Under the pieces are notes generated by a model, which worked only from the letters and a program-made list of their open reading frames with translations, did not search any database and was not told where the DNA came from. A program made the position numbers and the translations under genes. Positions 39,522 through 45,505 of a DNA stretch of 45,505 nt are shown here, piece after piece. The first letter of the stretch is position 1. Every line of letters starts with the position of its first letter. The DNA is from Pannonibacter phragmitetus DSM 14782 (lineage in GTDB: Bacteria; Pseudomonadota; Alphaproteobacteria; Rhizobiales; Stappiaceae). The DNA lies in assembly GCF_000382365.1 (NCBI RefSeq), contig NZ_KB908237.1:1-45505 (forward strand), written 5' to 3'.

Positions 39522-40460
39522 ATGTCTCTCGCAGAGAGCAATGACAGGATGACTGCCGGCCCCGCCGTCTGGAACGGTGGCATGGGTTCGGTTGGCGACT
39601 ACATCGCCCTGCTGAAGCCGCGGGTCATGTCGCTCGTGATCTTCACCGCCTTTGTCGGCATGATGCTGGCGCCCGGCTCGATCCATCCGCTTGTCGCCGG
39701 GGTTGCCCTTCTGTGCATTGCCGTCGGCGCTGGCGCATCCGGTGCCCTGAATATGTGGTATGACGCGGACATCGACGCCGTCATGAGCCGCACCGCAAAG
39801 CGGCCGATCCCGGCCGGCAAGATCACACCGGACGAGGCCCTGGCCTTTGGCATGGTGCTGTCCATCGGTTCCGTGCTCGTGCTCGGGCTTCTGGTCAACT
39901 GGTTCGCCGGGGCCTTCCTCGCCTTCACGATCTTCTTCTACGCGGTTGTCTACACTATGTGGCTGAAGCGCTCGACGCCGCAGAACATCGTCATCGGCGG
40001 CGCGGCCGGTGCTTTCCCGCCGATGATCGGCTGGGCGTCGGTCACGGGTGGCGTCAGTCTCGAAAGCTTTGTGCTGTTCCTGATCATCTTCATGTGGACG
40101 CCGCCGCATTTCTGGGCTCTGGCCCTGTTCAAGAGCGGTGACTACCGCGCGGCCGGTATCCCGATGCTGCCGGTTGTGGCCGGTGAGGCGGCAACGCGCC
40201 GCCAGATCCTGATCTATTCCATCATCCTGGCGCCGCTGGCCGTGGCGCCCTATGCGCTCGGCTTTGCCGGTGTGGTCTATGGTGTGGCCGCCACCGTGCT
40301 GGGCGCCGTGTTCCTGGGACTGGCGGTTGCCGTCTACCGCAAGCGCGAGGGCGAGGCGGCCCGCAAGGCGGCCGTGCGGCTGTTCAGCTTCTCCATCCTC
40401 TATCTTTTCCTGCTCTATGCCCTGATGCTGGGCGAGAGCCTTGCCGGGCGGATGCTTTGA
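39522..40460 (+). CDS. ctaB: Protohaem IX farnesyltransferase (haem O synthase)
   Basis: A 312-residue UbiA-family prenyltransferase that adds a farnesyl group to haem b, the first step to haem a for subunit I. Nine helices are visible. The first Asp-rich motif is [19 protein letters not shown] and the [19 protein letters not shown] loop is conserved. I start at the ATG 39522, preceded by GAGGAAGAG; the frame is open back to 39306 across the terminator and is not coding there. Confidence 0.93.
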   Translation: MSLAESNDRMTAGPAVWNGGMGSVGDYIALLKPRVMSLVIFTAFVGMMLAPGSIHPLVAGVALLCIAVGAGASGALNMWYDADIDAVMSRTAKRPIPAGKITPDEALAFGMVLSIGSVLVLGLLVNWFAGAFLAFTIFFYAVVYTMWLKRSTPQNIVIGGAAGAFPPMIGWASVTGGVSLESFVLFLIIFMWTPPHFWALALFKSGDYRAAGIPMLPVVAGEAATRRQILIYSIILAPLAVAPYALGFAGVVYGVAATVLGAVFLGLAVAVYRKREGEAARKAAVRLFSFSILYLFLLYALMLGESLAGRML

Positions 40461-40463
40461 GCC

Positions 40464-40619
40464 ATGACGGAAGACGGTATCAAGCTCACCGATGAACAGC
40501 TGAAGCGGCGCAAGGCCCGCTCGCTTGCGATCGGCCTGTCCCTCGCCGGTCTCGTGGTTCTGTTCTACCTCGTCACCTGGTTGAAGCTGGGCGCTGCCGT
40601 CCTGCAGCGTCCTTTGTGA
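40464..40619 (+). CDS. CoxF-like small single-span membrane protein of the cta operon
   Basis: A 51-residue protein too short to stand out in routine ORF lists. A charged start (MTEDGIKLTDEQLKRRKARS) is followed by one membrane helix (about 22-41) and a short tail. It starts three bases after the ctaB stop and ends six bases before ctaG. Small proteins of this pattern sit at the same place in other alphaproteobacterial cta operons and are annotated as CoxF or cytochrome oxidase assembly proteins; the function is not proven. Confidence 0.8.
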   Translation: MTEDGIKLTDEQLKRRKARSLAIGLSLAGLVVLFYLVTWLKLGAAVLQRPL

Positions 40620-40625
40620 GGTCCC

Positions 40626-41240
40626 ATGAACAGCGACCCGAACGGAACCGACACGCACCGCCGCGACGCAAGCAACCGAAAGGTGGCTTTCGTCTGTGCG
40701 TCCATCTTCTTTGCGATGGTGGGCGCCTCCTTCGCTGCCGTGCCACTGTATGAACTGTTCTGCCAGGTGACCGGTTTCGGCGGCACGACACAGCGTGCCG
40801 AAAGCGAGAGCGGCACCGTCATCGACCGCAAGATCACCGTCCGCTTTGATGGCAACATCAATGGCGCGCTGCCCTGGAGCTTCAAGCCGCAGCAGCGCAG
40901 CGTGACCCTGCGCATGGGCGAGACCATGCAGGTGGCCTATGAGGCCCACAACACCAGCTCTGACGTGACCACGGGTACATCCGTGTTCAACGTCACGCCC
41001 TTCGAGGCAGGGGCCTATTTCAACAAGATGCAGTGCTTCTGCTTCACCGAACAGGCGCTGGCCGCCGGTGAGGGCGTTGAAATGCCCGTGGTGTTCTTTG
41101 TCGACCCGGCGATGGATGCAGATCCTGACCTGAAGCACGTCAAGGAAATCACCCTGTCTTATACTTTCTACCCGGTGCAACATCCGGTCAAACCAGTCGC
41201 TGCCAGACCTGCGGATCCGGCAGCGGGGAGCAATTTGTGA
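40626..41240 (+). CDS. ctaG: Cytochrome c oxidase assembly protein CtaG (Cox11)
   Basis: A 204-residue membrane-anchored copper chaperone that delivers copper to the CuB site of subunit I. One N-terminal helix (about 17-38, FVCASIFFAMVGASFAAVPL) is followed by the periplasmic beta domain. The copper-binding CFCF motif is MQCFCFTEQ, with cysteines at 137 and 139, and a further conserved cysteine is in YELFCQVTGFGG. The C-terminal tail is Ala/Pro rich. Tightly placed between the small protein gene and ctaE. Confidence 0.94.
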   Translation: MNSDPNGTDTHRRDASNRKVAFVCASIFFAMVGASFAAVPLYELFCQVTGFGGTTQRAESESGTVIDRKITVRFDGNINGALPWSFKPQQRSVTLRMGETMQVAYEAHNTSSDVTTGTSVFNVTPFEAGAYFNKMQCFCFTEQALAAGEGVEMPVVFFVDPAMDADPDLKHVKEITLSYTFYPVQHPVKPVAARPADPAAGSNL

Positions 41241-41303
41241 TGGGTCAGGCCGTAGAACGGCCGGTCCGTCCGGAACGCATTTGGAACTTCGGGGAGCATG
41301 CCC

Positions 41304-42176
41304 ATGGCTGAGGCACATACCAAGAACCACGACTACCACCTTGTGGACCCAAGCCCCTGGCCGTTCCTGGCCTCGATGGGCGCCTTCATTCTTGCTCTGG
41401 GCGGGATCGGCCTGATGCGCTCTGCCAAGGGCGCCGACTTCACCATCTTCGGTGCCGATCTCACCGGCTGGGGCCTCTTCGCCGTTGGCCTCGTGATCGT
41501 GCTCTACGTCATGTACGCCTGGTGGCGCGACACCGTGCGCGAATCGCAGGAAGGCCATCACACCCGTGTGGTCAGTCTGCATCTGCGCTACGGCATGATC
41601 CTGTTCATCGCTTCGGAAGTGATGTTCTTCGTCGCCTGGTTCTGGGCTTTCTTCGATGCCTCGCTCTTCACCAGCGAAGCCATCCAGTATGCCCGTGTCG
41701 AGGCAACCGGTGGCGTCTGGCCGCCGGAGGGCATCACCCCGTTTGATCCCTGGCACCTGCCGCTGCTGAACACGCTGATCCTGCTCACCTCCGGCACCAC
41801 CGTGACCTGGGCACATCATGCGCTGCTCGAGAATGACCGTCAGGGCCTGAAGTGGGGCCTGACCCTCACCGTGGTCCTGGGCGTGATCTTTTCGATCTGC
41901 CAGGCCTATGAGTATATGCATGCAACCTTTGCCTTCTCGGGCAACATCTATGGCGCCACCTTCTACATGGCCACCGGCTTCCACGGCTTCCACGTGATCG
42001 TCGGCACCATCTTCCTGGCGGTCTGCCTCATCCGCGCTTCGGCCGGCCAGTTCACCCCGCAGAAGCACTTCGGCTTCGAGGCGGCGGCCTGGTACTGGCA
42101 CTTCGTCGACGTGGTGTGGCTGTTCCTCTTCGCCACCATCTATATCTGGGGCGCATGGGGCGTTGCCACGCACTGA
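41304..42176 (+). CDS. ctaE: Cytochrome c oxidase subunit III
   Basis: A 290-residue protein with seven helices. Signature segments include KNHDYHLVDPSPWPFLASMG, FIASEVMFFVAWFWAFFDAS (with the conserved glutamate) and FEAAAWYWHFVDVVWLFLF. It stabilises the proton uptake path of the oxidase. I prefer the ATG at 41304, seven bases after GGGGAG; the ATG at 41298 is too close to that site. Confidence 0.95.
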   Translation: MAEAHTKNHDYHLVDPSPWPFLASMGAFILALGGIGLMRSAKGADFTIFGADLTGWGLFAVGLVIVLYVMYAWWRDTVRESQEGHHTRVVSLHLRYGMILFIASEVMFFVAWFWAFFDASLFTSEAIQYARVEATGGVWPPEGITPFDPWHLPLLNTLILLTSGTTVTWAHHALLENDRQGLKWGLTLTVVLGVIFSICQAYEYMHATFAFSGNIYGATFYMATGFHGFHVIVGTIFLAVCLIRASAGQFTPQKHFGFEAAAWYWHFVDVVWLFLFATIYIWGAWGVATH

Positions 42177-42205
42177 CGTGCGGATGAAACCGGTGTAAAC
42201 AGAAC

Positions 42206-42245
42206 AGGCCCGGGCGGGTGGCGTGCATGCCATCTGGCCGGGCCT
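42206..42245 (+). terminator. Terminator after ctaE
   Basis: AGGCCCGG (42206-42213) pairs with CCGGGCCT (42238-42245), with an inner stem TGGC/GCCA, followed by TTCGCTTTC. It lies 30 bases beyond ctaE and may only partly stop transcription into the DUF983 gene. Confidence 0.6.
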
Positions 42246-42276
42246 TTCGCTTTCAGGCGGGGCCAGAGAGGTTTCA

Positions 42277-42699
42277 ATGCAGAACAGCTTGCAGGACAGC
42301 TTCCAGGACAGGGCGCTTTATCCGCCGCAGAATCCGGTGTCCGCCGGTCTGAGATGCCGCTGCCCGCGCTGCGGGGAAGGGCGGCTGTTCCGCGGCTTCC
42401 TGACGCCGCGCCCGGCCTGCACGGCCTGCGGCCTCGACCTTGCCTTTGCCGCCGAAAGCGGCGACGGCCCGGCCGTCTTCGTCATCATGATCGTCGGCTT
42501 CATCGTGGTGGGGCTGGTGCTGGCGGTGGAACTGGCCTATGCGCCGCCCATATGGCTGCATCTGCTGCTCTGGCTGCCGCTGACGGTCATCCTTGGCCTT
42601 GGCGTGCTGCGCCCGCTGAAGGGCCTGATGATCGCCATGCAGTACCGCAATGATGCGGCCGAAGGCAAAATTGATGCGGATGGCCAGGACGAAGCCTGA
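42277..42699 (+). CDS. DUF983 membrane protein with zinc-ribbon start
   Basis: A 140-residue DUF983 protein. The N-terminal cytoplasmic part has two cysteine pairs (CRCPRCGEGRLF and CTACGLDL), a likely small zinc ribbon. Two or three helices follow (VFVIMIVGFIVVGLVLAVEL and LHLLLWLPLTVILGLGVL). This family is regularly found between ctaE and SURF1 genes in alphaproteobacteria, which suggests a role in oxidase biogenesis, but no biochemical function is established. I start at the ATG 42277 after AGAGAGG; the frame upstream lies in the terminator. Confidence 0.85.
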   Translation: MQNSLQDSFQDRALYPPQNPVSAGLRCRCPRCGEGRLFRGFLTPRPACTACGLDLAFAAESGDGPAVFVIMIVGFIVVGLVLAVELAYAPPIWLHLLLWLPLTVILGLGVLRPLKGLMIAMQYRNDAAEGKIDADGQDEA

Positions 42700-42715
42700 A
42701 ACCGGTCGTCTCCTA

Positions 42716-42817
42716 CCAAGGCTTTCGATGCTGACGCATCACGCCTTGAAAATGCTCAGGCGCCACACGGGCTTAACCAATGCTCGATGAGTCAAGCTCA
42801 TCAAGCATTGGTTAAGC
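42716..42817 (-). repeat. Dispersed double-hairpin repeat, copy B
   Basis: Bases 42716-42813 repeat 33315-33412 in reverse orientation (about 85% identity). Two stems are visible: CAAGGC/GCCTTG enclosing GATGC/GCATC (42717-42748), and a long stem GCTTAACCAATGCT/AGCATTGGTTAAGC extended by GATGAG/CTCATC (42771-42817), 20 pairs with one mismatch. It fills the gap between the DUF983 gene and the SURF1 gene. Confidence 0.85.
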
Positions 42818-42847
42818 CAATCCGCAAGCCGAACAGGATCGAAACAC

Positions 42848-43630
42848 GTGTCCGCCTCAAACCGCCCCTCCCGTTCCCCCGGCCAATCTGTTGTCCGCCG
42901 CCTGCTTGTGCCGGGAGTGGCGGCAGCCATCGGCCTTGCCATTCTCCTCAATCTCGGCCTGTGGCAGATGCAGCGGCTGGCCTGGAAAGAAGCCTTGATC
43001 GAACGGGTGAGCGCAGATGTGGCGCGGCCGGCTGTTCCCGCGCCCGGGCCGCAGGACTGGCCGCTTGTCACCGCCGATCCCTTGACGGACTACCGCCATG
43101 TGGCCGTCAGCGGCCGCTATCTGCCGGGTGCTGCCTATTACTATACATCCCTGCCGGTCAAGTCCGGCGCGCCATCCGGCCCCGGCTACATGATCTACAG
43201 CCCGCTTGTCACGGAGGAAGGCTGGCTGGTGATGATCAACCGGGGCTTTGTGCCGCAAGGGCTGGCGGCGGATCTGATGGCGGAGCTGGAAACACCGCCG
43301 CCGGGCGGCCAGCAGCTGACGGGCCTTCTGCGCCGCCGGGAAGAGCCGAACTGGACAACCCCGGCCGTGGACACCGGAAAGCGCATCTGGTTTGCCCGTG
43401 ACACGGACCATATGGCGGAGGTTCTGGGCGCCACCGGCAGCCTCGCGCCCTACAGCATCGATCTCGACGCCGCCTTCACCGGCGCGGACGGACTTCCCAA
43501 GGCGGGTGAAACGGTGGTGAAGTTCAAGAACGATCACCTCGGCTATGCCCTGACGTGGTTTGGTCTTGCCGCCACGCTCGCCGGGGTCTTCATTGCCTAT
43601 GCAGTGCAGATCTTCCGCCGGAGAGCCTGA
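42848..43630 (+). CDS. SURF1-family cytochrome c oxidase assembly protein
   Basis: A 260-residue inner-membrane protein with a helix at each end (about residues 21-40 and 236-254) and a periplasmic domain between, the SURF1/Shy1 layout. Family motifs are LGLWQMQRLAWKEALI, the YRHVAVSGRYL segment, WLVMINRGFVP and the closing NDHLGYALTWFGLAATL. It helps insert haem a into subunit I. It starts with GTG at 42848 after AGGA; no ATG is available in a suitable place. The dispersed repeat lies 31 bases upstream, so it may have its own promoter or be affected by the repeat. Confidence 0.92.
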   Translation: MSASNRPSRSPGQSVVRRLLVPGVAAAIGLAILLNLGLWQMQRLAWKEALIERVSADVARPAVPAPGPQDWPLVTADPLTDYRHVAVSGRYLPGAAYYYTSLPVKSGAPSGPGYMIYSPLVTEEGWLVMINRGFVPQGLAADLMAELETPPPGGQQLTGLLRRREEPNWTTPAVDTGKRIWFARDTDHMAEVLGATGSLAPYSIDLDAAFTGADGLPKAGETVVKFKNDHLGYALTWFGLAATLAGVFIAYAVQIFRRRA

Positions 43631-43728
43631 ACGGCGCAAGGCGCAACGCGTCCCGGCTTCCAGCCCCCGCGCTTTGGCAGGTTCGCGCGGCTGGCACGGC
43701 GCGTGCTGCCTTCAACCGGTCCCCTGCT

Positions 43729-44403
43729 TCAATCAGGCTTGCCTTTTTTCGGGCTGCTGAAGCCCGTCTGCCGTAGTCTGTGACGGCTTGCGGAGGGCTT
43801 GGTCTCTCCTTGGCGGGCAGCTGCCAGAACCTGCCTTGGCGACAGGATGATGCGGCAGCGGCTGTCCGGCCCCGGCATGGCAAAGGGTGGCTGCGGCTGC
43901 ATCTGCAGGGGGGCAAGCGTACGCACCAGTGGCCTGCCTATGGACGATAACGGAAGGGCAGGGCCTGAAACGGCATGCGATGACGTATCGGGCGGATTGG
44001 CTGCGGAGGGCGTGCCGGGCCCGGCGACTGGTCTGACCGGCTGCGCAAACGGACGCTGGTCTGGAAATGCCCCGCCTTGGGCCCGGCTGTTGCCGGCGTC
44101 CCGTTCAACCAGTGAAATCATGGATTTGTAAGGACCGGATCGTTGCGGCTCTGTGCATTCTGGGGAGGGCTTGCGCACCTCCTGCTTTCGCCTGAGGGCA
44201 TGGACCGCAGCGGCCGAAGCAATCACAAGGGAAACTGGCCACAGCAGGGCGCCCGCGAAAGCGAGGAAAAAGGAGAGCCGGCCTGTGCGCCCGCGCTCCA
44301 CCAGCTCCAGCATGGAAGCAGTCAGAAAAACAAAAGCAATCAGGCCATAAATGCCAATAGCCACGGCACCGGCAAGGCCGCCAACAAAGCCAAGCGCGGA
44401 CAT
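43729..44403 (-). CDS. Unrecognised membrane protein with a long proline-rich tail
   Basis: A 224-residue protein I do not recognise. Two membrane helices lie at about residues 5-30 and 42-67 (GLIAFVFLTASMLELVERGR, then FFLAFAGALLWPVSLVIASA). The remaining ~150 residues are rich in Pro, Ala, Arg and Ser with no clear fold and look disordered and cytoplasmic. I start at the ATG 44403, six bases after AAGGAG; a longer frame to 44460 lacks a site. The strong start site supports translation, but the long tail could partly reflect GC-rich open frame, so the true extent is somewhat uncertain. It is downstream of another small membrane protein gene. Confidence 0.6.
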   Translation of the reverse strand: MSALGFVGGLAGAVAIGIYGLIAFVFLTASMLELVERGRTGRLSFFLAFAGALLWPVSLVIASAAAVHALRRKQEVRKPSPECTEPQRSGPYKSMISLVERDAGNSRAQGGAFPDQRPFAQPVRPVAGPGTPSAANPPDTSSHAVSGPALPLSSIGRPLVRTLAPLQMQPQPPFAMPGPDSRCRIILSPRQVLAAARQGETKPSASRHRLRQTGFSSPKKGKPD

Positions 44404-44495
44404 ATCCCGCTCCTTATGCTGCTTGCCACCCCCACGTAGCATGCAATCGCAATGCGGCAAAATTCAAGAGCACTACCTAAAACGGCGTGGAAAAG

Positions 44496-44750
44496 TCAGA
44501 AAAGAATGGCAACCGAAACACCGGCCGCAGCCAGAACCACGGCCATCGAACCCCAGAACAACAGATTTTTGATCAGAAGGAAAGAGGCAGTCACGCCGTC
44601 TCCGTTTGCATCCGTAGACCGCCCTGCACTCTCCCAGGCCTCATCCTGCAGATCCTCAGCCCAGGCCGCATCGGCAGGCGCGGGCTGTCCGGGAAGCCTG
44701 TGCTCCGGGACGCCGGATGTCTTGCGGGTTTCGCCTGCTGCCGGTTGCAT
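44496..44750 (-). CDS. Unrecognised tail-anchored small membrane protein
   Basis: An 84-residue protein of unknown family. The first ~50 residues are polar (acidic WAEDLQDEAWESAG in the middle), and one helix lies at the very C-terminus (LLFWGSMAVVLAAAGVSVAI), so it should be a tail-anchored membrane protein. I choose the ATG at 44750 over the longer frame to 44885, which has no helix or motif of its own; a GAGAG lies close upstream. It precedes the other unknown membrane protein gene by 92 bases and may form a two-gene unit with it. Confidence 0.5.
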   Translation of the reverse strand: MQPAAGETRKTSGVPEHRLPGQPAPADAAWAEDLQDEAWESAGRSTDANGDGVTASFLLIKNLLFWGSMAVVLAAAGVSVAILF

Positions 44751-45147
44751 CAACTCTCTACTCCTGACTGACCGTATGCCACCTGAGTAGGCCTGCCAAT
44801 CGTTAACAACTGTTAAACATTGAGGTCGCAATTTGAGGGACTCAGCGGTTTCCGGTGTGCTTGTGCATAGGGAAGATGGCCACATTGGGAAGGCCGCTCC
44901 TGCACGGCTTTTCGGGCCACCTCGTGGGGCATGTTTACAGCGGCCGCAAGGCGGAGAGGGACGGGCTCTCCTTCCGCACGAGCACTTCTCTCACCCTGGT
45001 GGCCACCGCAGGCATACATCCGTTGCGGACAGCAGACCGCAGTGATGAGCCGGTTTATTACAGGGTCTCTCTGCTCCCCTCCTTGCGAGGGGGCCATGGT
45101 TGTGACGGACAGCCAGTCAGGCTCCAACTCCTCTCCCCCCTTGAGGG
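44751..45147. other. Non-coding interval before the ISAs1 element
   Basis: I find no convincing gene in these ~400 bases. Overlapping open frames on both strands (for example 44813-45127 minus and 44855-45172 plus) show no recognisable protein, no signal or membrane segment and no good start site. The AT-rich stretch CGTTAACAACTGTTAAACATTG (about 44801-44822, read in part) could be the promoter region for the minus-strand unit. Confidence 0.35.
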
Positions 45148-45505
45148 CAGGGCTATCGCATATGGCTTATGAGCGATGTTAGGAAGTCCTCGTCCCATCC
45201 AGCCTTTTTGATTTTCCGCCTGATTGAGGCCTTGTCAGGATGGGAGCGGATGACGTTGAGGGCGATTTTTCGCAGGAGGGCGATGTTCTGCGGGCCGTTG
45301 TCCTTACGGTTTCTTGCGGCGTCCTCGCAGAAGTGGACGTCGAGGACCCAGTGCAATTTGTTTTCGATGTGCCAATGGGTTCTGACGGTTTCGATGAGGG
45401 CGTTTGGTGACATGATCCTGGACAGGAGGAAGAAGCGGACATGACTGGTCTGGGTGCCATCTGCATGACGGCAGGCGGTCTCGACGGAGCCGACGGCCTG
45501 CAGCC
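45148..45505 (-). mobile_element. ISAs1-family insertion sequence, 3' part (continues beyond window)
   Basis: CAGGGCTATCGCA at 45148-45160 fits the outer end of ISAs1-family inverted repeats, and the transposase stop codon lies inside it, as is common in this family. The rest of the element runs off the end of the window. Confidence 0.7.
45153..45505 (-). CDS. ISAs1-family transposase, C-terminal part
   Basis: About 117 codons of the transposase are present; the 5' part lies outside. The reading frame is open from the window edge (LQAVGSVETACRH...) to the stop at 45153-45155. THWHIENKLHWVLDVHFCED followed by AARNRKDNGPQNIALLRKIA is the diagnostic C-terminal signature of ISAs1-family DDE transposases and contains the catalytic glutamate. 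There is no sign of decay in the visible part. Confidence 0.88.
   Translation of the reverse strand, partial: LQAVGSVETACRHADGTQTSHVRFFLLSRIMSPNALIETVRTHWHIENKLHWVLDVHFCEDAARNRKDNGPQNIALLRKIALNVIRSHPDKASIRRKIKKAGWDEDFLTSLISHMR

Noticed and set aside
39345-42233. 962-codon minus-strand open frame across ctaB, ctaG and ctaE
   Set aside because: Crosses four well-recognised genes and has the same shadow composition.
43692-43707. Sigma-54-like TGGCACGGCGCGTGCT downstream of the SURF1 gene
   Set aside because: The -12 element has GTGC in place of TTGC and no gene follows in that direction.
44813-45127. Open frames between the small membrane protein gene and the ISAs1 element
   Set aside because: No recognisable protein, poor start sites and overlapping frames on both strands.

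Overview
This 45.5 kb window looks like chromosome of a GC-rich (by eye about 65%) alphaproteobacterium, most likely of the Hyphomicrobiales (Rhizobiales) and perhaps near the Stappiaceae. This rests on gene content, not on a database search: a rhizobial-type glycerol ABC transporter, an IalB-family protein, the alphaproteobacterial ctaCDB-(small)-GE-DUF983-SURF1 order, an IclR-type pcaR beside pcaIJF, and NasS/NasT control of nitrate assimilation. Three insertion-sequence families (IS256, IS110, ISAs1) are present as fragments or remnants.

Layout. (1) 1-3.6 kb: an IS256-family element has cut off the 5' end of glpP; glpQ, glpU and glpV of the glycerol transporter follow. (2) 3.6-13.0 kb, minus strand: a complete mrpABCDEFG cation/proton antiporter operon runs into a histidine kinase and a sigma-54-activating response regulator. 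mrpG is fused to about 300 extra residues resembling two universal-stress-protein folds, and the regulator has a frameshift at a run of eight G. (3) 13.1-25.6 kb, plus strand: nasT and nasS, then a sigma-54 promoter and a structured leader with two ANTAR-type hexaloop hairpins, then nrtA-nrtB-nrtD-nirB-nirD-nasA-cysG, a full route from nitrate uptake to ammonium with its siroheme enzyme. (4) 25.6-28.1 kb, minus: ubiT-ubiU-ubiV for oxygen-independent ubiquinone synthesis, behind a perfect FNR box. (5) 28.2-32.6 kb: a LysE/RhtB exporter, pcaI-pcaJ-pcaF and divergent pcaR. (6) 32.7-35.9 kb: an internally deleted IS110 remnant, one copy of a double-hairpin dispersed repeat, a Kef-type K+/H+ antiporter and an IalB-family secreted protein. 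(7) 36.0-43.6 kb: FNR-like boxes and a long structured leader, then the aa3 cytochrome c oxidase cluster, with a second copy of the dispersed repeat before SURF1. (8) 43.7-45.5 kb: two unrecognised small membrane proteins and the end of an ISAs1-family element.

How it fits together. Two themes recur. Sigma-54 promoter matches precede both the nitrate operon and the mrp operon, and a sigma-54 activator with its kinase lies directly downstream of mrp. A large inverted repeat lies where an activator of the mrp promoter would be expected to bind. Oxygen-responsive (FNR-type) sites precede ubiTUV and lie upstream of the aa3 oxidase genes, which suggests linked control of quinone synthesis and the terminal oxidase by oxygen. 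The most unusual items are the MrpG-USP-like fusion with its apparent sigma-54 two-component control, the 98-bp dispersed repeat pair, and the poly-G frameshift in the regulator.
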